A stretch of DNA of 64,000 bases from Domibacillus sp. DTU_2020_1001157_1_SI_ALB_TIR_016 (GCF_032341995.1 NZ_CP135439.1:1054001-1118000), one strand, 5' to 3'. Numbered from the stretch's first letter, positions 48,324 through 58,801 are shown. Notes: a model not told the origin generated them from the sequence alone. A program made the numbers and translations.

Positions 48324-50255
48324 ATGTCGATTCAATTAACATTCCCAGACGGCGCTGTAAAGGAATTTCCGTCTGGAACAACAATGGAAGAGGTTGCGCA
48401 GTCGATCAGCCCGGGCCTGCGTAAAAAAGCGCTTGCCGGCAAAGTATCAGGACAGTTTATTGATTTAAAAACACCGATCGAGCAGGATGGCGCGATTGAA
48501 ATTATTACACCTGAGCATGCTGACGCGCTTGAAGTGCTTCGCCACAGTACAGCACACTTGATGGCGCAGGCGATCAAACGTGTTTACGGAGCCGACAAAG
48601 TCAAGCTTGGTGTGGGCCCGGTTATTGAAGGCGGCTTTTACTATGATATTGATCTGGATGAATCCATTACACCGGAAGATTTGCCGAAAATCGAAAAAGA
48701 AATGAAGAAAATCATTAACGAAAACGTGCCGGTTATCCGCAAAGAAGTATCACGCGCGGAAGCAGAGCAGTTTTTCAAAGAAATTGATGATGAATACAAG
48801 CTGGAGCTTCTTGAAGCAATTCCGGAGAACGAAACGGTTACACTGTATGAGCAGGGTGATTTCACCGATCTATGCCGCGGTGTACACGTTCCGTCCACTG
48901 GAAAGTTAAAAGAATTTAAGCTGCTTAACATCGCCGGTGCATACTGGCGCGGTAATTCAGACAACAAAATGCTTCAGCGTATTTACGGAACGGCTTTCTT
49001 TAAAAAGGAAGACCTTGAGCATCACTTGAAAATGATTGAAGAAGCAAAAGAGCGCGATCACCGCAAAATTGGAAAAGAGCTTGATTTGTTTACAAATTCC
49101 CAGAAAGTCGGACAGGGTCTGCCGCTTTGGCTGCCAAAAGGTGCAACAATCCGCCGTATTATCGAACGCTACATTGTCGATAAAGAAGTAAGCCTCGGCT
49201 ATGACCATGTATACACACCGGTAATGGGAAGCGTTGAACTTTACAAAACAAGCGGACACTGGGATCATTATCAGGACGGTATGTTCCCGGTCATGGAAAT
49301 GGACAACGAGGATCTTGTTCTTCGCCCGATGAACTGCCCGCATCACATGATGATTTATAAAAATGACATTCACAGCTATCGCGAGCTGCCGATCCGTATT
49401 GCTGAACTTGGCACAATGCACCGCTATGAAATGTCAGGCGCCCTTGCCGGCCTGCAGCGTGTTCGCGGGATGACATTGAATGATGCCCACATCTTTGTTC
49501 GTCCGGACCAAATCAAAGATGAACTCAAACGTGTTGTCGAGCTGATCTTGTCTGTTTATAAAGATTTTGATTTAAATGATTACTCGTTCCGCTTGTCTTA
49601 CCGCGATCCGGAAAACACCGAGAAATACTACGATGATGATGAAATGTGGGAAAAAGCACAAGCGATGCTGAAAGACGCAATGGATGAGCTTGGCATGGAG
49701 TACGTAGAAGCAGAAGATGAAGCGGCGTTCTACGGTCCGAAGCTTGACGTACAGGTAAAGACAGCGCTTGGCAAAGAAGAAACTTTGTCTACTGTACAGC
49801 TGGATTTCCTTCTTCCGGAACGCTTTGACTTAACATATGTGGGTGAAGACGGCAAGCAGCACCGTCCGGTTGTTATTCACCGCGGTGTAGTTTCCACAAT
49901 GGAACGCTTTGTTGCGTTTTTGATTGAAGAATACAAGGGAGCATTCCCGACATGGCTTGCACCGGTTCAGGTTCAAATCATTCCTGTTTCTAACGAGGTT
50001 CACTACGACTACGCAAGAAAGTTACAGGATGAGCTGAAAGCAGCCGGCATCCGTGTCGAAATGGACAGCCGTGAAGAAAAGCTCGGGTATAAAATCCGTG
50101 AATCGCAAATGAAGAAAATTCCGTACATGCTCGTAGTGGGTGATAAAGAGCTTGAGAGCGGTACAGTGAATGTCCGCAAGTACGGTGAACAGCAGTCTGA
50201 GACGATGTCATTTGACGCTTTCCGCGACCTTGTTCAAAAAGAAGGCAAACGTTAA
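48324..50255 (+). CDS. thrS: threonyl-tRNA synthetase
   Basis: 643 aa class II synthetase. N-terminal TGS domain ([16 protein letters not shown]), editing domain with [16 protein letters not shown], motif 2 region [12 protein letters not shown] and [12 protein letters not shown], and a C-terminal anticodon-binding domain ([15 protein letters not shown]). I chose ATG 48324 with AAGGAGGAAA before it; an upstream in-frame ATG is inside the leader terminator. Expression is T-box controlled. Confidence 0.97.
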   Translation: MSIQLTFPDGAVKEFPSGTTMEEVAQSISPGLRKKALAGKVSGQFIDLKTPIEQDGAIEIITPEHADALEVLRHSTAHLMAQAIKRVYGADKVKLGVGPVIEGGFYYDIDLDESITPEDLPKIEKEMKKIINENVPVIRKEVSRAEAEQFFKEIDDEYKLELLEAIPENETVTLYEQGDFTDLCRGVHVPSTGKLKEFKLLNIAGAYWRGNSDNKMLQRIYGTAFFKKEDLEHHLKMIEEAKERDHRKIGKELDLFTNSQKVGQGLPLWLPKGATIRRIIERYIVDKEVSLGYDHVYTPVMGSVELYKTSGHWDHYQDGMFPVMEMDNEDLVLRPMNCPHHMMIYKNDIHSYRELPIRIAELGTMHRYEMSGALAGLQRVRGMTLNDAHIFVRPDQIKDELKRVVELILSVYKDFDLNDYSFRLSYRDPENTEKYYDDDEMWEKAQAMLKDAMDELGMEYVEAEDEAAFYGPKLDVQVKTALGKEETLSTVQLDFLLPERFDLTYVGEDGKQHRPVVIHRGVVSTMERFVAFLIEEYKGAFPTWLAPVQVQIIPVSNEVHYDYARKLQDELKAAGIRVEMDSREEKLGYKIRESQMKKIPYMLVVGDKELESGTVNVRKYGEQQSETMSFDAFRDLVQKEGKR

Positions 50256-50325
50256 GAAAAAAACTATTGTTTTTTTTGAAAAGCAATGGTATTATTTAAA
50301 ACGTTGGTTCTTTCAATTTGTCTTC

Positions 50326-50354
50326 TGGACATTTGAAAGAGGATATGATATAGT
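50326..50354 (+). promoter_or_regulatory. promoter of the infC leader
   Basis: TGGACA (50326-50331), 17 bases, then TATAGT (50349-50354) with a TGA just before it, an extended -10. Confidence 0.8.
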
Positions 50355-50361
50355 TACTTAG

Positions 50362-50513
50362 GTGAATGAAACACATAATAAAAGAAAGCAGAAGCACCCG
50401 CTTCTCACCTCGTCTGACAGAAAAGTTGGCAGGTTGACATGGTAAAACGACTAAGCTGTTTTGGGCAGCTTTTTACTAGCGGGGCATCTACTTTTAGATG
50501 CCTCGCTTTTTTC
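50362..50513 (+). promoter_or_regulatory. L20-type autoregulatory leader of infC-rpmI-rplT
   Basis: The leader shows GAAGCACCCGCTTC-type pairing at 50391-50406 and GCAGGTTGACATGG at 50430-50443. It ends in a strong terminator, GCGGGGCATCT with AGATGCCTCGC and six T (50479-50512). This is the arrangement of the L20 leader in which ribosomal protein L20 binds and causes termination in B. subtilis. It fills the 318-base gap between thrS and infC. Confidence 0.82.
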
Positions 50514-50573
50514 ATGCAGCAGTGCGCTTCTCTTTTAAATAGTGTTTTTAAAATGACCCGGAGGTGGCTTGTT

Positions 50574-51089
50574 ATTAGCAAAGATATGAATTTAAACGAA
50601 GGCATCCGTGCCCGTGAAGTACGCTTGATCGATCAAAACGGCGATCAGCTCGGCATTAAACAAAAACGCGAAGCGCTTGAAATTGCTGCCCGCGTAAATC
50701 TTGATCTTGTGCTTGTTGCTCCGAACGCGAAACCGCCTGTAGCCCGCATCATGGACTATGGAAAGTTCAAGTTCGAACAGCAGAAGAAAGAGAAGGAAGC
50801 CCGCAAAAACCAGAAAATCATCCAATTAAAAGAAGTGCGCTTCAGTCCAACGATTGATGACCACGATTTTAATACCAAGCTTCGCAATGCGATTAAGTTC
50901 TTGGAAAAAGGTGATAAAGTAAAAGCATCGATCCGATTCAAAGGACGTGCGATTACGCATAAAGAAATCGGCCAGCGTGTACTTGACCGCTTTGCAGAAG
51001 CGTGCAAGGAAGTTGCGACTGTTGAGTCCAAGCCGAAAATGGACGGCCGTAGTATGTTCCTTATTATGGCGCCTAAAAACGAAAAGTAA
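50574..51089 (+). CDS. infC: translation initiation factor IF-3
   Basis: About 171 aa. Binds the 30S subunit and checks initiation codons. The N-domain is [19 protein letters not shown] and the C-domain ends with [24 protein letters not shown] at 50560-50566 sits seven bases before ATT 50574, so the start is the rare AUU, as described for infC in E. coli and Geobacillus. The next in-frame ATG is 50586. The AUU permits feedback, because IF-3 itself rejects non-standard starts. Confidence 0.93.
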   Translation: MSKDMNLNEGIRAREVRLIDQNGDQLGIKQKREALEIAARVNLDLVLVAPNAKPPVARIMDYGKFKFEQQKKEKEARKNQKIIQLKEVRFSPTIDDHDFNTKLRNAIKFLEKGDKVKASIRFKGRAITHKEIGQRVLDRFAEACKEVATVESKPKMDGRSMFLIMAPKNEK

Positions 51090-51112
51090 ACCAGTTTGAG
51101 GAGGAAGACGAA

Positions 51113-51310
51113 ATGCCAAAAATGAAAACTCACCGTGGTTCTGCCAAACGTTTCAAGAAAACAGGTTCAGGTAAACTGAAACGTTCACACGGTTACACAA
51201 GCCACTTGTTCGCAAACAAATCTCAAAAACAAAAACGTAAATTGCGCAAAGGCGCTCTTGTATCAAAAGGCGATTTCAAACGTATTCGCCACATGCTTGA
51301 CAATCTGTAA
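51113..51310 (+). CDS. rpmI: 50S ribosomal protein L35
   Basis: 65 aa, very basic: [20 protein letters not shown] and [17 protein letters not shown] are typical of L35. GAGGAGG precedes the ATG. Middle gene of infC-rpmI-rplT, 23 bases after infC. Confidence 0.98.
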   Translation: MPKMKTHRGSAKRFKKTGSGKLKRSHGYTSHLFANKSQKQKRKLRKGALVSKGDFKRIRHMLDNL

Positions 51311-51345
51311 GAAAATTAACGTAACATCATTAGGAGGGAAATAGT

Positions 51346-51702
51346 ATGCCACGCGTAAAAGGCGGTACTGTAACACGCAAACGTCGTAAAAAGGTTCTTA
51401 AATTAGCAAAAGGTTATTTCGGTTCGAAACATCGTTTATATAAAGTTGCCAACCAACAAGTTATGAAATCCCTGCAATATGCATACCGGGATCGCCGTAA
51501 CAAAAAACGTGATTTCCGCAAATTGTGGATCACTCGTATCAACGCAGCTGCTCGTACAAACGGTCTTTCTTACAGCCGTTTAATGCACGGTTTGAAGCTT
51601 GCTGGTATCGAAGTAAACCGCAAAATGCTTGCTGATCTTGCTGTTAGCGATGCGCAAGGATTTGCACAGCTTGCAGACGCTGCAAAAAAACAACTAGGTT
51701 AA
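51346..51702 (+). CDS. rplT: 50S ribosomal protein L20
   Basis: 118 aa. [19 protein letters not shown] and [20 protein letters not shown] are L20 hallmarks. Besides its structural role in 23S rRNA folding, L20 is the likely repressor acting on the leader of its own operon. AGGAGGGAA precedes the ATG. Confidence 0.98.
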   Translation: MPRVKGGTVTRKRRKKVLKLAKGYFGSKHRLYKVANQQVMKSLQYAYRDRRNKKRDFRKLWITRINAAARTNGLSYSRLMHGLKLAGIEVNRKMLADLAVSDAQGFAQLADAAKKQLG

Positions 51703-51710
51703 TAACCTCA

Positions 51711-51742
51711 AAACCGTCCTGATCCTTCAGGGCGGTTTTTTT
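51711..51742 (+). terminator. terminator of infC-rpmI-rplT
   Basis: ACCGTCCTGA and TCAGGGCGGT pair with one G-U and are followed by T7. Confidence 0.88.
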
Positions 51743-51910
51743 ATACCTATTGGGTTTAACGGCCTATAAAAGCAACGAGCCGAATGAACAGTTTTTTACA
51801 TCATCAGCTTCAGGAAAGCAGCCGGCTGATAAAAGATTTGTTTCGCTTGTTCTCCAAATTAGGCTGTTTCGGGAAAAGTTTGTTAAAATAGGGAAGGAGG
51901 AGAGCAGATA

Positions 51911-52177
51911 GTGATGGTCTTCATTTATTTTATTTTTATTAATATGATTGCCTATATAACGATGGCAAATGATAAGAAAAAAGCGCAAAAACGGCTGTAC
52001 CGAACCCGGGAAAGGACGCTCTGGCTGCTGGCTTTGCTTGGCGGTGCACCGGGCGGATGGGTGGCCATGCAGACGTACCGGCATAAAACGAAGCATGCAT
52101 CCTTTAAATACGGAATGCCGGTTCTTGCCGTTATGGATTTAATGGTGTTAGCAATGATAGGAGGAACAGCCATTTGA
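51911..52177 (+). CDS. ysdA: DUF1294 membrane protein YsdA
   Basis: 88 aa. A hydrophobic N-terminal helix (VFIYFIFINMIAYITMA), the block ERTLWLLALLGGAPGGWVAM and TYRHKTKHASFKYGMP identify the DUF1294 family. Function unknown. AAGGAGGAGAG precedes; GTG 51911 and ATG 51914 are both possible starts. rplT-ysdA is the B. subtilis order. Its end overlaps the next gene by four bases. Confidence 0.87.
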   Translation: MMVFIYFIFINMIAYITMANDKKKAQKRLYRTRERTLWLLALLGGAPGGWVAMQTYRHKTKHASFKYGMPVLAVMDLMVLAMIGGTAI

Positions 52178-52659
52178 ATATGAATACATTGTTTGAAATG
52201 CAGCGCGGGCTCGATTCATACATAGAAAAGGAACACAATCTGGAAGGAACGAATTTGTTTGACCAAAAAGTGCTCGCTCTGCTTGTTGAAATTGGTGAAC
52301 TGGCTAATGAAACGAGATGCTTTAAATTTTGGAGTACAAAAGGGCCGTCAGAGCGGGGAATCATTTTAGAAGAATTTGTAGACGGCGTACATTTTATTCT
52401 GTCACTCGGCATTTTAGCTGACCTGACAGATGCAGTGCCGGCGTCCCAGCAGCCTGCAAAAACGGCAACGGACCAGTTTTTGCTTGTCACAGAAGCCGTT
52501 CATACCTTCCACCGTGATAAAGCAAAAGAAGCGTATCAATCCCTGCTTGACCGTTTCTTTACACTGGGGGATATGCTTGGATTCTCAGCAGAAGAAGTGG
52601 AACAGGCGTATATCGCCAAAAATGAAGTAAACTATAAGCGCCAGCAGTCGGGCTACTAA
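52174..52659 (+). CDS. dimeric dUTPase-like (all-alpha NTP pyrophosphatase)
   Basis: 161 aa, helical. [15 protein letters not shown] and [16 protein letters not shown] carry the Glu/Asp metal ligands of the all-alpha NTP pyrophosphatase superfamily, closest to dimeric dUTPase (dUTPase_2). It should turn dUTP into dUMP and keep uracil out of DNA. I chose TTG 52174, which has AGGAGG nine bases before it; ATG 52180 is possible. It starts inside the last codon of ysdA. It takes the place of ysdB in B. subtilis. Confidence 0.82.
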   Translation: MNMNTLFEMQRGLDSYIEKEHNLEGTNLFDQKVLALLVEIGELANETRCFKFWSTKGPSERGIILEEFVDGVHFILSLGILADLTDAVPASQQPAKTATDQFLLVTEAVHTFHRDKAKEAYQSLLDRFFTLGDMLGFSAEEVEQAYIAKNEVNYKRQQSGY

Positions 52660-52679
52660 GAAAGGGGACTTTATTTATA

Positions 52680-53765
52680 ATGAAGAAACTCGATGAAACG
52701 TTAACGATGCTAAAAGAGCTAACGGATGCAAAAGGGATTGCCGGGAATGAACGCGAAGCGCGGGAAGTCATGCAAAAATACATTGAGCCATTTGCAGAAG
52801 AAGTGACAACAGACGGCCTTGGCAGCTTGATCGCCAAAAAAACCGGGGATGCAAACGGCCCGAAAATCATGGTGGCTGGGCACCTGGATGAAGTCGGCTT
52901 TATGGTTACACGCATTGATGACAAAGGGTTTATCCGTTTTCAAACTGTCGGCGGATGGTGGAGCCAGGTAATGCTCGCCCAGCGCGTTACGATCGTGACG
53001 CGCAAAGGAGATATTACAGGCGTGATCGGCTCAAAGCCGCCGCACATTTTGCCGGCTGAAGCACGCAAAAAACCGGTTGATATTAAAGACATGTTTATCG
53101 ATATCGGCGCATCAAGCCGCGAAGAAGCTTCAGAATGGGGCGTGCGTCCTGGCGACATGGTCGTTCCTTACTTTGAATTTACTGTTATGAACAATGAAAA
53201 AATGCTGCTGGCTAAAGCTTGGGACAACCGAATCGGCTGTGCGATCGCCATTGATGTGATGAAGTACGTAAAAGATAAACAGCATGCGAATATTGTGTAC
53301 GGTGTTGGAACGGTACAGGAAGAGGTCGGCCTGCGCGGTGCGAAAACATCCGCTCACCAAATTGGCCCGGATATCGCATTTGGCGTCGATGTTGGCATTG
53401 CCGGCGATACACCAGGGGTAACGGAAAAAGAGGCAATGGGCAAAATGGGCAAAGGCCCGCAGATTATTTTGTATGATGCATCAATGGTATCCCACAAAGG
53501 ACTGCGTGACTTTGTAACGGATGTAGCCGATGAATTAAATATTCCTTACCAGTTTGACGCTATGGCAGGCGGCGGAACAGATTCAGGGGAAATTCATAAA
53601 ACAGGCAATGGCGTTCCGACGCTGTCTGTTACCATTGCTACACGCTACATCCATTCTCATGCGGCCATGCTTCACCGTGATGATTATGAAAACGCCGTGA
53701 AGCTGCTTGGAGAAGTAATCCTTCGCCTTGACCGCGATACGGTTAACACCATTACATTTGACTAA
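52680..53765 (+). CDS. ysdC: M42-family aminopeptidase YsdC
   Basis: 361 aa metallo-aminopeptidase/glucanase-like. The family metal ligands are visible in [44 protein letters not shown] and YIHSHAAML. It cuts N-terminal residues from peptides; the exact substrate is unknown. AAGGGGA lies about 11 bases before the ATG. The order rplT-ysdA-(x)-ysdC is conserved. Confidence 0.9.
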   Translation: MKKLDETLTMLKELTDAKGIAGNEREAREVMQKYIEPFAEEVTTDGLGSLIAKKTGDANGPKIMVAGHLDEVGFMVTRIDDKGFIRFQTVGGWWSQVMLAQRVTIVTRKGDITGVIGSKPPHILPAEARKKPVDIKDMFIDIGASSREEASEWGVRPGDMVVPYFEFTVMNNEKMLLAKAWDNRIGCAIAIDVMKYVKDKQHANIVYGVGTVQEEVGLRGAKTSAHQIGPDIAFGVDVGIAGDTPGVTEKEAMGKMGKGPQIILYDASMVSHKGLRDFVTDVADELNIPYQFDAMAGGGTDSGEIHKTGNGVPTLSVTIATRYIHSHAAMLHRDDYENAVKLLGEVILRLDRDTVNTITFD

Positions 53766-53766
53766 A

Positions 53767-53802
53767 AATAAAACCGCTCACAGTGCTGTGAGCGGTTTTT
53801 TG
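53767..53802. terminator. bidirectional terminator between ysdC and sspI
   Basis: AAACCGCTCACAG and CTGTGAGCGGTTT pair across two bases; T6 on the plus strand, A-rich on the left for the minus strand. Confidence 0.88.
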
Positions 53803-53804
53803 TG

Positions 53805-54005
53805 TTACTGAAGAGCAGATGCCATGCGTTCTAATACGACTTTTTGCTCTTCTGTTGTGCTTTTTTTCCAGAAAAGTTCAAGCATCACACCAAGACCTGG
53901 CAGCGTTTTTTCTTCGCCATTTGAAATTGCGTCTTGAATTACAGCCGATAATTCATTTGGATTTTGTCCGTTTAAATTTTGAATAATAGCGCCTCGTAAA
54001 TCCAT
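53805..54005 (-). CDS. sspI: small acid-soluble spore protein SspI
   Basis: 66 aa minor spore protein. MDLRGAIIQNLNGQNPNELS and LPGLGVMLELFWKKS match the SspI family, which is made only in the forespore late in sporulation. A strong AAGGAGGGA precedes the ATG on the minus strand. It is divergent from ysgA, as in B. subtilis. It confirms that the organism forms spores. Confidence 0.93.
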   Translation of the reverse strand: MDLRGAIIQNLNGQNPNELSAVIQDAISNGEEKTLPGLGVMLELFWKKSTTEEQKVVLERMASALQ

Positions 54006-54065
54006 GTTTATCCCTCCTTGTTTTGATTATTTTTACCACTGTAGCGCCCATTATACAGAGAAATG

Positions 54066-54071
54066 CTATAA
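54066..54071 (+). promoter_or_regulatory. extended -10 promoter of ysgA
   Basis: TGC followed by TATAAT forms an extended -10 element about 25 bases before the gene; no good -35 is present. Confidence 0.5.
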
Positions 54072-54096
54072 TGAATACGGCGAAAGGAGAATCACA

Positions 54097-54852
54097 TTGA
54101 CATACATTCAATCCGCAAATAACACACATATAAAACAGCTCAATAAACTATGGATAAAAAAAGAACGGGATAAAACAGGTCTTTATATGCTCGAAGGCTT
54201 TCATCTCGTTGAAGAAGCGCTTCGCTACAAAGAGCAAATAAAGGAACTTCTTTTATCAGAGGAAGCGGCAGTACCGGCATCGTGGAATATAGATGGCCTC
54301 GACGTGACCATGATTTCGGCCGAGGTGGCGAAAAAGCTTTCTGATACGGAAAACGGCCAGGGCGTTTTTGCGGTGTGCCGGAAACAGGAAGCGGCGGAAC
54401 TGCCGGCGGGCAAAAGCTTTTTGCTGCTGGATGCCGTGCAGGATCCGGGTAATATCGGCACGATGATCCGGACAGCCGATGCCGCTGGAATTGATGCGGT
54501 GCTGCTCAGCCATGGATCTGCTGATCTGTATAATCCAAAAGTGCTTCGTTCGGCACAGGGAAGCCATTTTCACCTGCCTGTTTTAAGCGTAGATTTAACC
54601 GAAGCGGTTGAAGAGCTGCAAAAACGAAATATTCCGGTGTACGGAACGGCTTTGGAAGGAGCGTCTGATTACAGAAAGGAACAAGCAGGGCCATTTGCGC
54701 TGCTCGTGGGCAATGAAGGAAACGGCGTACGTCCAGAGCTTCTTGAGAAAACAACCAAAAATGTTTACATTCCGATTTTCGGCCAAAGCGAGTCGCTGAA
54801 TGTAGCGGTTGCGGCCGGTATCCTTCTTTATCATTTTCGGGAAAACAATTGA
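54097..54852 (+). CDS. ysgA: SpoU-family rRNA/tRNA methyltransferase YsgA
   Basis: 251 aa. An N-terminal substrate-binding domain (KKERDKTGLYMLEGFHLVEEAL) and a SPOUT C-domain with the SAM knot: DAVQDPGNIGTMIRTADAAG, GNEGNGVRPELL and IPIFGQSESLNVAVAAGILLY in two pieces. It methylates ribose of RNA; the target base is unknown. I chose TTG 54097 with AAAGGAG upstream. It precedes pheS, as in B. subtilis. Confidence 0.9.
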   Translation: MTYIQSANNTHIKQLNKLWIKKERDKTGLYMLEGFHLVEEALRYKEQIKELLLSEEAAVPASWNIDGLDVTMISAEVAKKLSDTENGQGVFAVCRKQEAAELPAGKSFLLLDAVQDPGNIGTMIRTADAAGIDAVLLSHGSADLYNPKVLRSAQGSHFHLPVLSVDLTEAVEELQKRNIPVYGTALEGASDYRKEQAGPFALLVGNEGNGVRPELLEKTTKNVYIPIFGQSESLNVAVAAGILLYHFRENN

Positions 54853-54877
54853 ATTTCAAAAATGGGTTGTCTATAAT
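54849..54877 (+). promoter_or_regulatory. SigA promoter of pheST leader
   Basis: TTGAAT (54849-54854) and TATAAT (54872-54877), 17 bases apart; the -35 overlaps the ysgA stop. Confidence 0.85.
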
Positions 54878-54884
54878 AAGAAAG

Positions 54885-55152
54885 TATAAAATTTGATAAT
54901 TAAAAGGCAATGACGGAGAAAAGTACGCCATCCCTCTTTTTTTAGGAAGAAAATGCCCCGACTGAAAGCATTTTTAAAAAGAGCTGGCCGAAGTTCACCT
55001 CCCGAGCCGGTGCTTGGACCACATTCGTGTAAAGGCATACCGGTTTTTACCGTTATCTTAATGAAGTGAACGTGTGTTTTTCTAGCGCGTTAAAAAGGGT
55101 GGTACCGCGATATCAGAAGCCTCGTCCCTTTCCGGGAACGGGGCTTTTTTTG
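54885..55152 (+). promoter_or_regulatory. phenylalanine T-box riboswitch leader
   Basis: T-box core AGGGTGGTACCGCG at 55096-55109 and a terminator hairpin with GCCTCGTCCC and GGGAACGGGGC arms followed by T7 (55119-55152). In the specifier loop GAAG is followed by TTC at 54994-54996, the phenylalanine codon matching pheST. This fills the 322-base gap between ysgA and pheS. Confidence 0.92.
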
Positions 55153-55174
55153 TTGCCAAAAAGGAGGAAAAAAC

Positions 55175-56209
55175 GTGGAAGAACAGTTAAAAGTGCTGCA
55201 GGAAGAAGCGATTAAGAAAGCGGCAGCCGCACAGGATTTAAAAGAACTGAATGATGTACGCGTTGCGTACCTTGGCAAAAAAGGACCTGTTACAGAAGTG
55301 CTAAAAGGCATGGGCAAGCTGTCTGCAGAAGAACGCCCGAAAATGGGGGCGCTTGTCAATGTTGTGCGTGAAGCCATCACAAAAGCGATTGAATCGAAGC
55401 AGGCCTCATTAGAGTCCGAAGCTATTCAAAAGCAGCTGGCAGAAGAATCCGTTGATGTAACCCTGCCAGGCCGCCCGGTCAAACTTGGCGGACATCATCC
55501 GCTTACACGTATTACAGAAGAAATTGAAGACTTATTTATTGGCATGGGCTATACAGTGGCTGAAGGACCGGAAGTGGAGCAGGACTATTATAACTTCGAA
55601 GCGCTCAACCTGCCAAAAGGCCATCCGGCGCGTGATATGCAGGATACATTTTACATTACACCGGAGCTTTTAATGCGTACACATACCTCACCCGTACAAG
55701 TACGAACGATGCTTCAGCATGAAGGCAAAGGGCCGGTTAAAATTATTTGCCCGGGTAAAGTATACCGCCGTGACAGTGATGACGCGACGCACTCCCACCA
55801 ATTCAACCAAATCGAAGGGCTTGTGGTGGGTGAAAACATCCGCATGAGCGACTTAAAAGGCACGCTCGATGTATTTGCGAAGAAAATGTTTGGTGCAGAG
55901 CGCGAAATCCGCCTTCGTCCAAGTTTCTTCCCATTCACTGAGCCGTCTGTTGAAGTAGATGTGAGCTGTATGTGCGGCGGCAAAGGCTGCTCGATTTGTA
56001 AAGGTACCGGCTGGATTGAAGTTCTGGGTGCCGGTATGGTGCATCCAAACGTGCTTGAAATGGCCGGATTTGATTCAAATGTTTATTCCGGTTTCGCATT
56101 CGGCATGGGGCAGGAGCGCATTGCCATGCTGAAGTATGGCATTGATGATATCCGCCATTTCTACACAAATGATCTTCGTTTCTTAAAGCAATTTTCTGTA
56201 CACGAATAA
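55175..56209 (+). CDS. pheS: phenylalanyl-tRNA synthetase alpha subunit
   Basis: 344 aa. Catalytic class II subunit of the (alpha-beta)2 enzyme. An N-terminal coiled coil (about 1-90) is followed by the active site: [27 protein letters not shown] in two parts, [15 protein letters not shown], and [17 protein letters not shown] (motif 3). GTG 55175 has AGGAGG seven bases upstream. pheT follows after 14 bases. Confidence 0.97.
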   Translation: MEEQLKVLQEEAIKKAAAAQDLKELNDVRVAYLGKKGPVTEVLKGMGKLSAEERPKMGALVNVVREAITKAIESKQASLESEAIQKQLAEESVDVTLPGRPVKLGGHHPLTRITEEIEDLFIGMGYTVAEGPEVEQDYYNFEALNLPKGHPARDMQDTFYITPELLMRTHTSPVQVRTMLQHEGKGPVKIICPGKVYRRDSDDATHSHQFNQIEGLVVGENIRMSDLKGTLDVFAKKMFGAEREIRLRPSFFPFTEPSVEVDVSCMCGGKGCSICKGTGWIEVLGAGMVHPNVLEMAGFDSNVYSGFAFGMGQERIAMLKYGIDDIRHFYTNDLRFLKQFSVHE

Positions 56210-56223
56210 GGAGGAATTAACCC

Positions 56224-58638
56224 ATGTTTGTTTCATATAAATGGCTGTCTCAGTACGTGGACATTGCCGATCAAACCCCGGAAGAACTGGCCGAAAAAAT
56301 TACACGCGCCGGTATTGAAGTGGAAGGCGTTGAAATGCCTGCTTCTGAGATGAAAGGCATCGTAGTCGGGTATGTGCAATCACGTGAACAGCACCCGAAT
56401 GCTGACAAATTAAGCAAGTGCCTTGTGGATGTAGGCGAGGAAGAGCCCGTGCAAATTATTTGCGGAGCCAAAAATGTAGATGCAGGCCAATTTGTAGCTG
56501 TAGCCCGAACAGGTGCGGTTTTGCCTGGCAACTTTAAAATTAAGCGTGCCAAGCTGCGCGGCGAAGAATCAAACGGCATGATCTGCTCGCTGTCGGAACT
56601 TGGTATTGAAAGCCGCTTAAATCCGAAAGAATACGCGGAAGGTATTTTTAATTTTCCAAATGACGTTACACCAGGAGAGGATGCGCTCGCTGCCTTGAAT
56701 CGTGACGACGCCATTTTAGAGCTGTCTCTGACACCAAACCGTTCAGATGCACTCAGCATGATCGGAGTAGCTTATGAAGTAGCGGCCATCCTGGGCCGTG
56801 ACGTGAAATTGCCGGAGCCAAAGCCGGCTGAAGCGGATGAAAAAGCATCAGACGCTGTTCGCATTCAAATCGACGCGCCTGAAGATAATCCGCTTTATAT
56901 TGCACGAGTAGTGAAAAATGTAAAAATTGGTCCGTCACCGCTATGGATGCAGACACTGCTTATGAATGCAGGAATCCGCCCGCACAATAACGTGGTTGAT
57001 ATTACGAACTATGTCCTAATGGAATACGGACAGCCGCTTCATGCCTTTGACCTTAACCGGGTTGAAACCGGAGAAATTGTGGTCCGCCATGCCGAGGAAG
57101 GTGAAACATTCACTACGCTTGATGACGTAGAACGGACATTATCGGCTGATCAGCTTGTGATTACAAACGGCCAGAAGCCAATCGCCCTTGCCGGCGTAAT
57201 GGGCGGTGCAAATTCAGAAGTAACAGAGCAAACGGTAAATGTACTCATTGAGTCTGCTTATTTTAATGGCCAAACGGTGCGTGCAGCTTCTAAAGCACAT
57301 GGTCTTCGTTCAGAAGCGAGTGCCCGCTTTGAAAAAGGGGTAGATCCAGCCCGCGTGCAGGCCGCATGTGACCGCGCAGCAGAGCTGATGGCAGAATTGG
57401 CAGAAGGCACAGTTTTATCAGGATCGGTTGTGGCTGGCGAATATGCACCTGAGCCAAAACAAGTATCGATTACACTTGACCGTCTAAATACCCGCCTTGG
57501 CACAAGCTTAACGATGGAAACCGTGGAAGAGATCTTCAGCCGTTTGAAATTCCAAACAGAAACAAATGGAGACACGATTACTGTAACGGTTCCAACGCGC
57601 CGCGCGGATATTACTATTCCAGAAGATTTAACAGAAGAAGTGGCTCGTCTTTACGGTTATGATCACATACCGCTTACGCTGCCGGAAGGAGAAGCGCTGC
57701 CGGGTGCTTTATCACCATATCAGCTTGGCCGCCGTACGGTGCGCCGTTATTTGGAAGGAGCCGGATTTAACCAGGCTGTTACGTATTCTTTAACGTCCCA
57801 AAAGCGGGCTGCCCAGTTTGCGCTTGAAGTACGCGAGCCGGTCGCGCTTGCGATGCCGATGAGTGAAGAGCGTGCGTACTTGCGTGAAAGCCTGCTGCCG
57901 CATTTAATCGAAGCGGCTGCTTACAACAACGCCCGTCAAATGGGTTCTGTCGCTCTTTATGAAACAGGCTCTGTTTACTTAAATGAAGGTGAAAACGTGC
58001 AGCCGAAAGAAGAAGAACGGCTTGCGGGTATCGTTACAGGCCTATGGCAGGAGCATCTGTGGCAGGGAGAAAAAACAGCCGTTGATTTCTTTGCCGTTAA
58101 AGGCGTAATCGAAGGAATCGCTGACCGTCTTGGCTTAACAGACCGGCTTTCTTTCCAAAAAGCTGCGCCGGAAGGCTTCCACCCTGGCCGGACAGCTGCT
58201 GTTTTACTTGATGAGCAGCCGGTCGGAGTCATCGGACAGCTTCATCCATCGCTAGCAAAAGAAGTAGATATAAAAGAAGCGTATTTGTTTGAGTTGAAGC
58301 TTGATGTTCTATTGAATACAGAGCGTTCAGCACTTGCTTATACGCCAATTCCGCGCTTCCCATCGATCAGCCGTGATATTGCGCTGGTTGTAGATAGTGC
58401 AACGGAAGCAGCTTCGCTGGAGGCTGTCATTAAAGAAGCAGGCGGAGCGCTTTTAACGAATGTTCACGTGTTTGATGTGTATGAAGGAGACCGGATGGAA
58501 GCAGGCAAGAAATCTGTTGCCTTTGCCCTGACGTATATGAATCCTGAAAAAACACTGACAGATGAAGAAGTCACAGCTGTACACGAAAAAGTGCTTACGG
58601 CGTTGAAAGAAAAAGCAAACGCTGATTTGCGCGCATAA
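56224..58638 (+). CDS. pheT: phenylalanyl-tRNA synthetase beta subunit
   Basis: 804 aa, the full length. An N-terminal tRNA-binding/EMAP domain (VGYVQSREQHPNADKLSKC), B3/B4 editing region, B5 domain, and the C-terminal anticodon-binding FDX-ACB domain (PIPRFPSISRDIALVVD). It recognises tRNA-Phe and edits tyrosine. AAGGAGG precedes the ATG. Controlled with pheS by the T-box. Confidence 0.97.
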   Translation: MFVSYKWLSQYVDIADQTPEELAEKITRAGIEVEGVEMPASEMKGIVVGYVQSREQHPNADKLSKCLVDVGEEEPVQIICGAKNVDAGQFVAVARTGAVLPGNFKIKRAKLRGEESNGMICSLSELGIESRLNPKEYAEGIFNFPNDVTPGEDALAALNRDDAILELSLTPNRSDALSMIGVAYEVAAILGRDVKLPEPKPAEADEKASDAVRIQIDAPEDNPLYIARVVKNVKIGPSPLWMQTLLMNAGIRPHNNVVDITNYVLMEYGQPLHAFDLNRVETGEIVVRHAEEGETFTTLDDVERTLSADQLVITNGQKPIALAGVMGGANSEVTEQTVNVLIESAYFNGQTVRAASKAHGLRSEASARFEKGVDPARVQAACDRAAELMAELAEGTVLSGSVVAGEYAPEPKQVSITLDRLNTRLGTSLTMETVEEIFSRLKFQTETNGDTITVTVPTRRADITIPEDLTEEVARLYGYDHIPLTLPEGEALPGALSPYQLGRRTVRRYLEGAGFNQAVTYSLTSQKRAAQFALEVREPVALAMPMSEERAYLRESLLPHLIEAAAYNNARQMGSVALYETGSVYLNEGENVQPKEEERLAGIVTGLWQEHLWQGEKTAVDFFAVKGVIEGIADRLGLTDRLSFQKAAPEGFHPGRTAAVLLDEQPVGVIGQLHPSLAKEVDIKEAYLFELKLDVLLNTERSALAYTPIPRFPSISRDIALVVDSATEAASLEAVIKEAGGALLTNVHVFDVYEGDRMEAGKKSVAFALTYMNPEKTLTDEEVTAVHEKVLTALKEKANADLRA

Positions 58639-58647
58639 AAGAAGAAA

Positions 58648-58679
58648 AGCAGTCCCTCGTATAGCGGGACTGCTTTTTT
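58648..58679 (+). terminator. terminator of pheST
   Basis: AGCAGTCCC and GGGACTGCT pair across a nine-base loop, then T6. Confidence 0.88.
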
Positions 58680-58737
58680 GATAAAAAATGTACTTTTTGG
58701 GCCGGAATCCATTTGTTTAGGCCATAATTTTCAAGTG

Positions 58738-58774
58738 GCAGGCTGGATTTTAAAGGAATCCGGCCCTGCTTTTT
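58738..58774 (+). terminator. second hairpin with T-run after pheT
   Basis: GCAGG/CCTGC with an inner GGATT/AATCC helix and T5. Upstream, GGGCCGGA at 58699-58706 also pairs with TCCGGCCC, so two alternative folds exist. It may be a back-up terminator. Confidence 0.5.
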
Positions 58775-58801
58775 ATATTCCGGCTCTGCAGGCATAAACC
58801 A

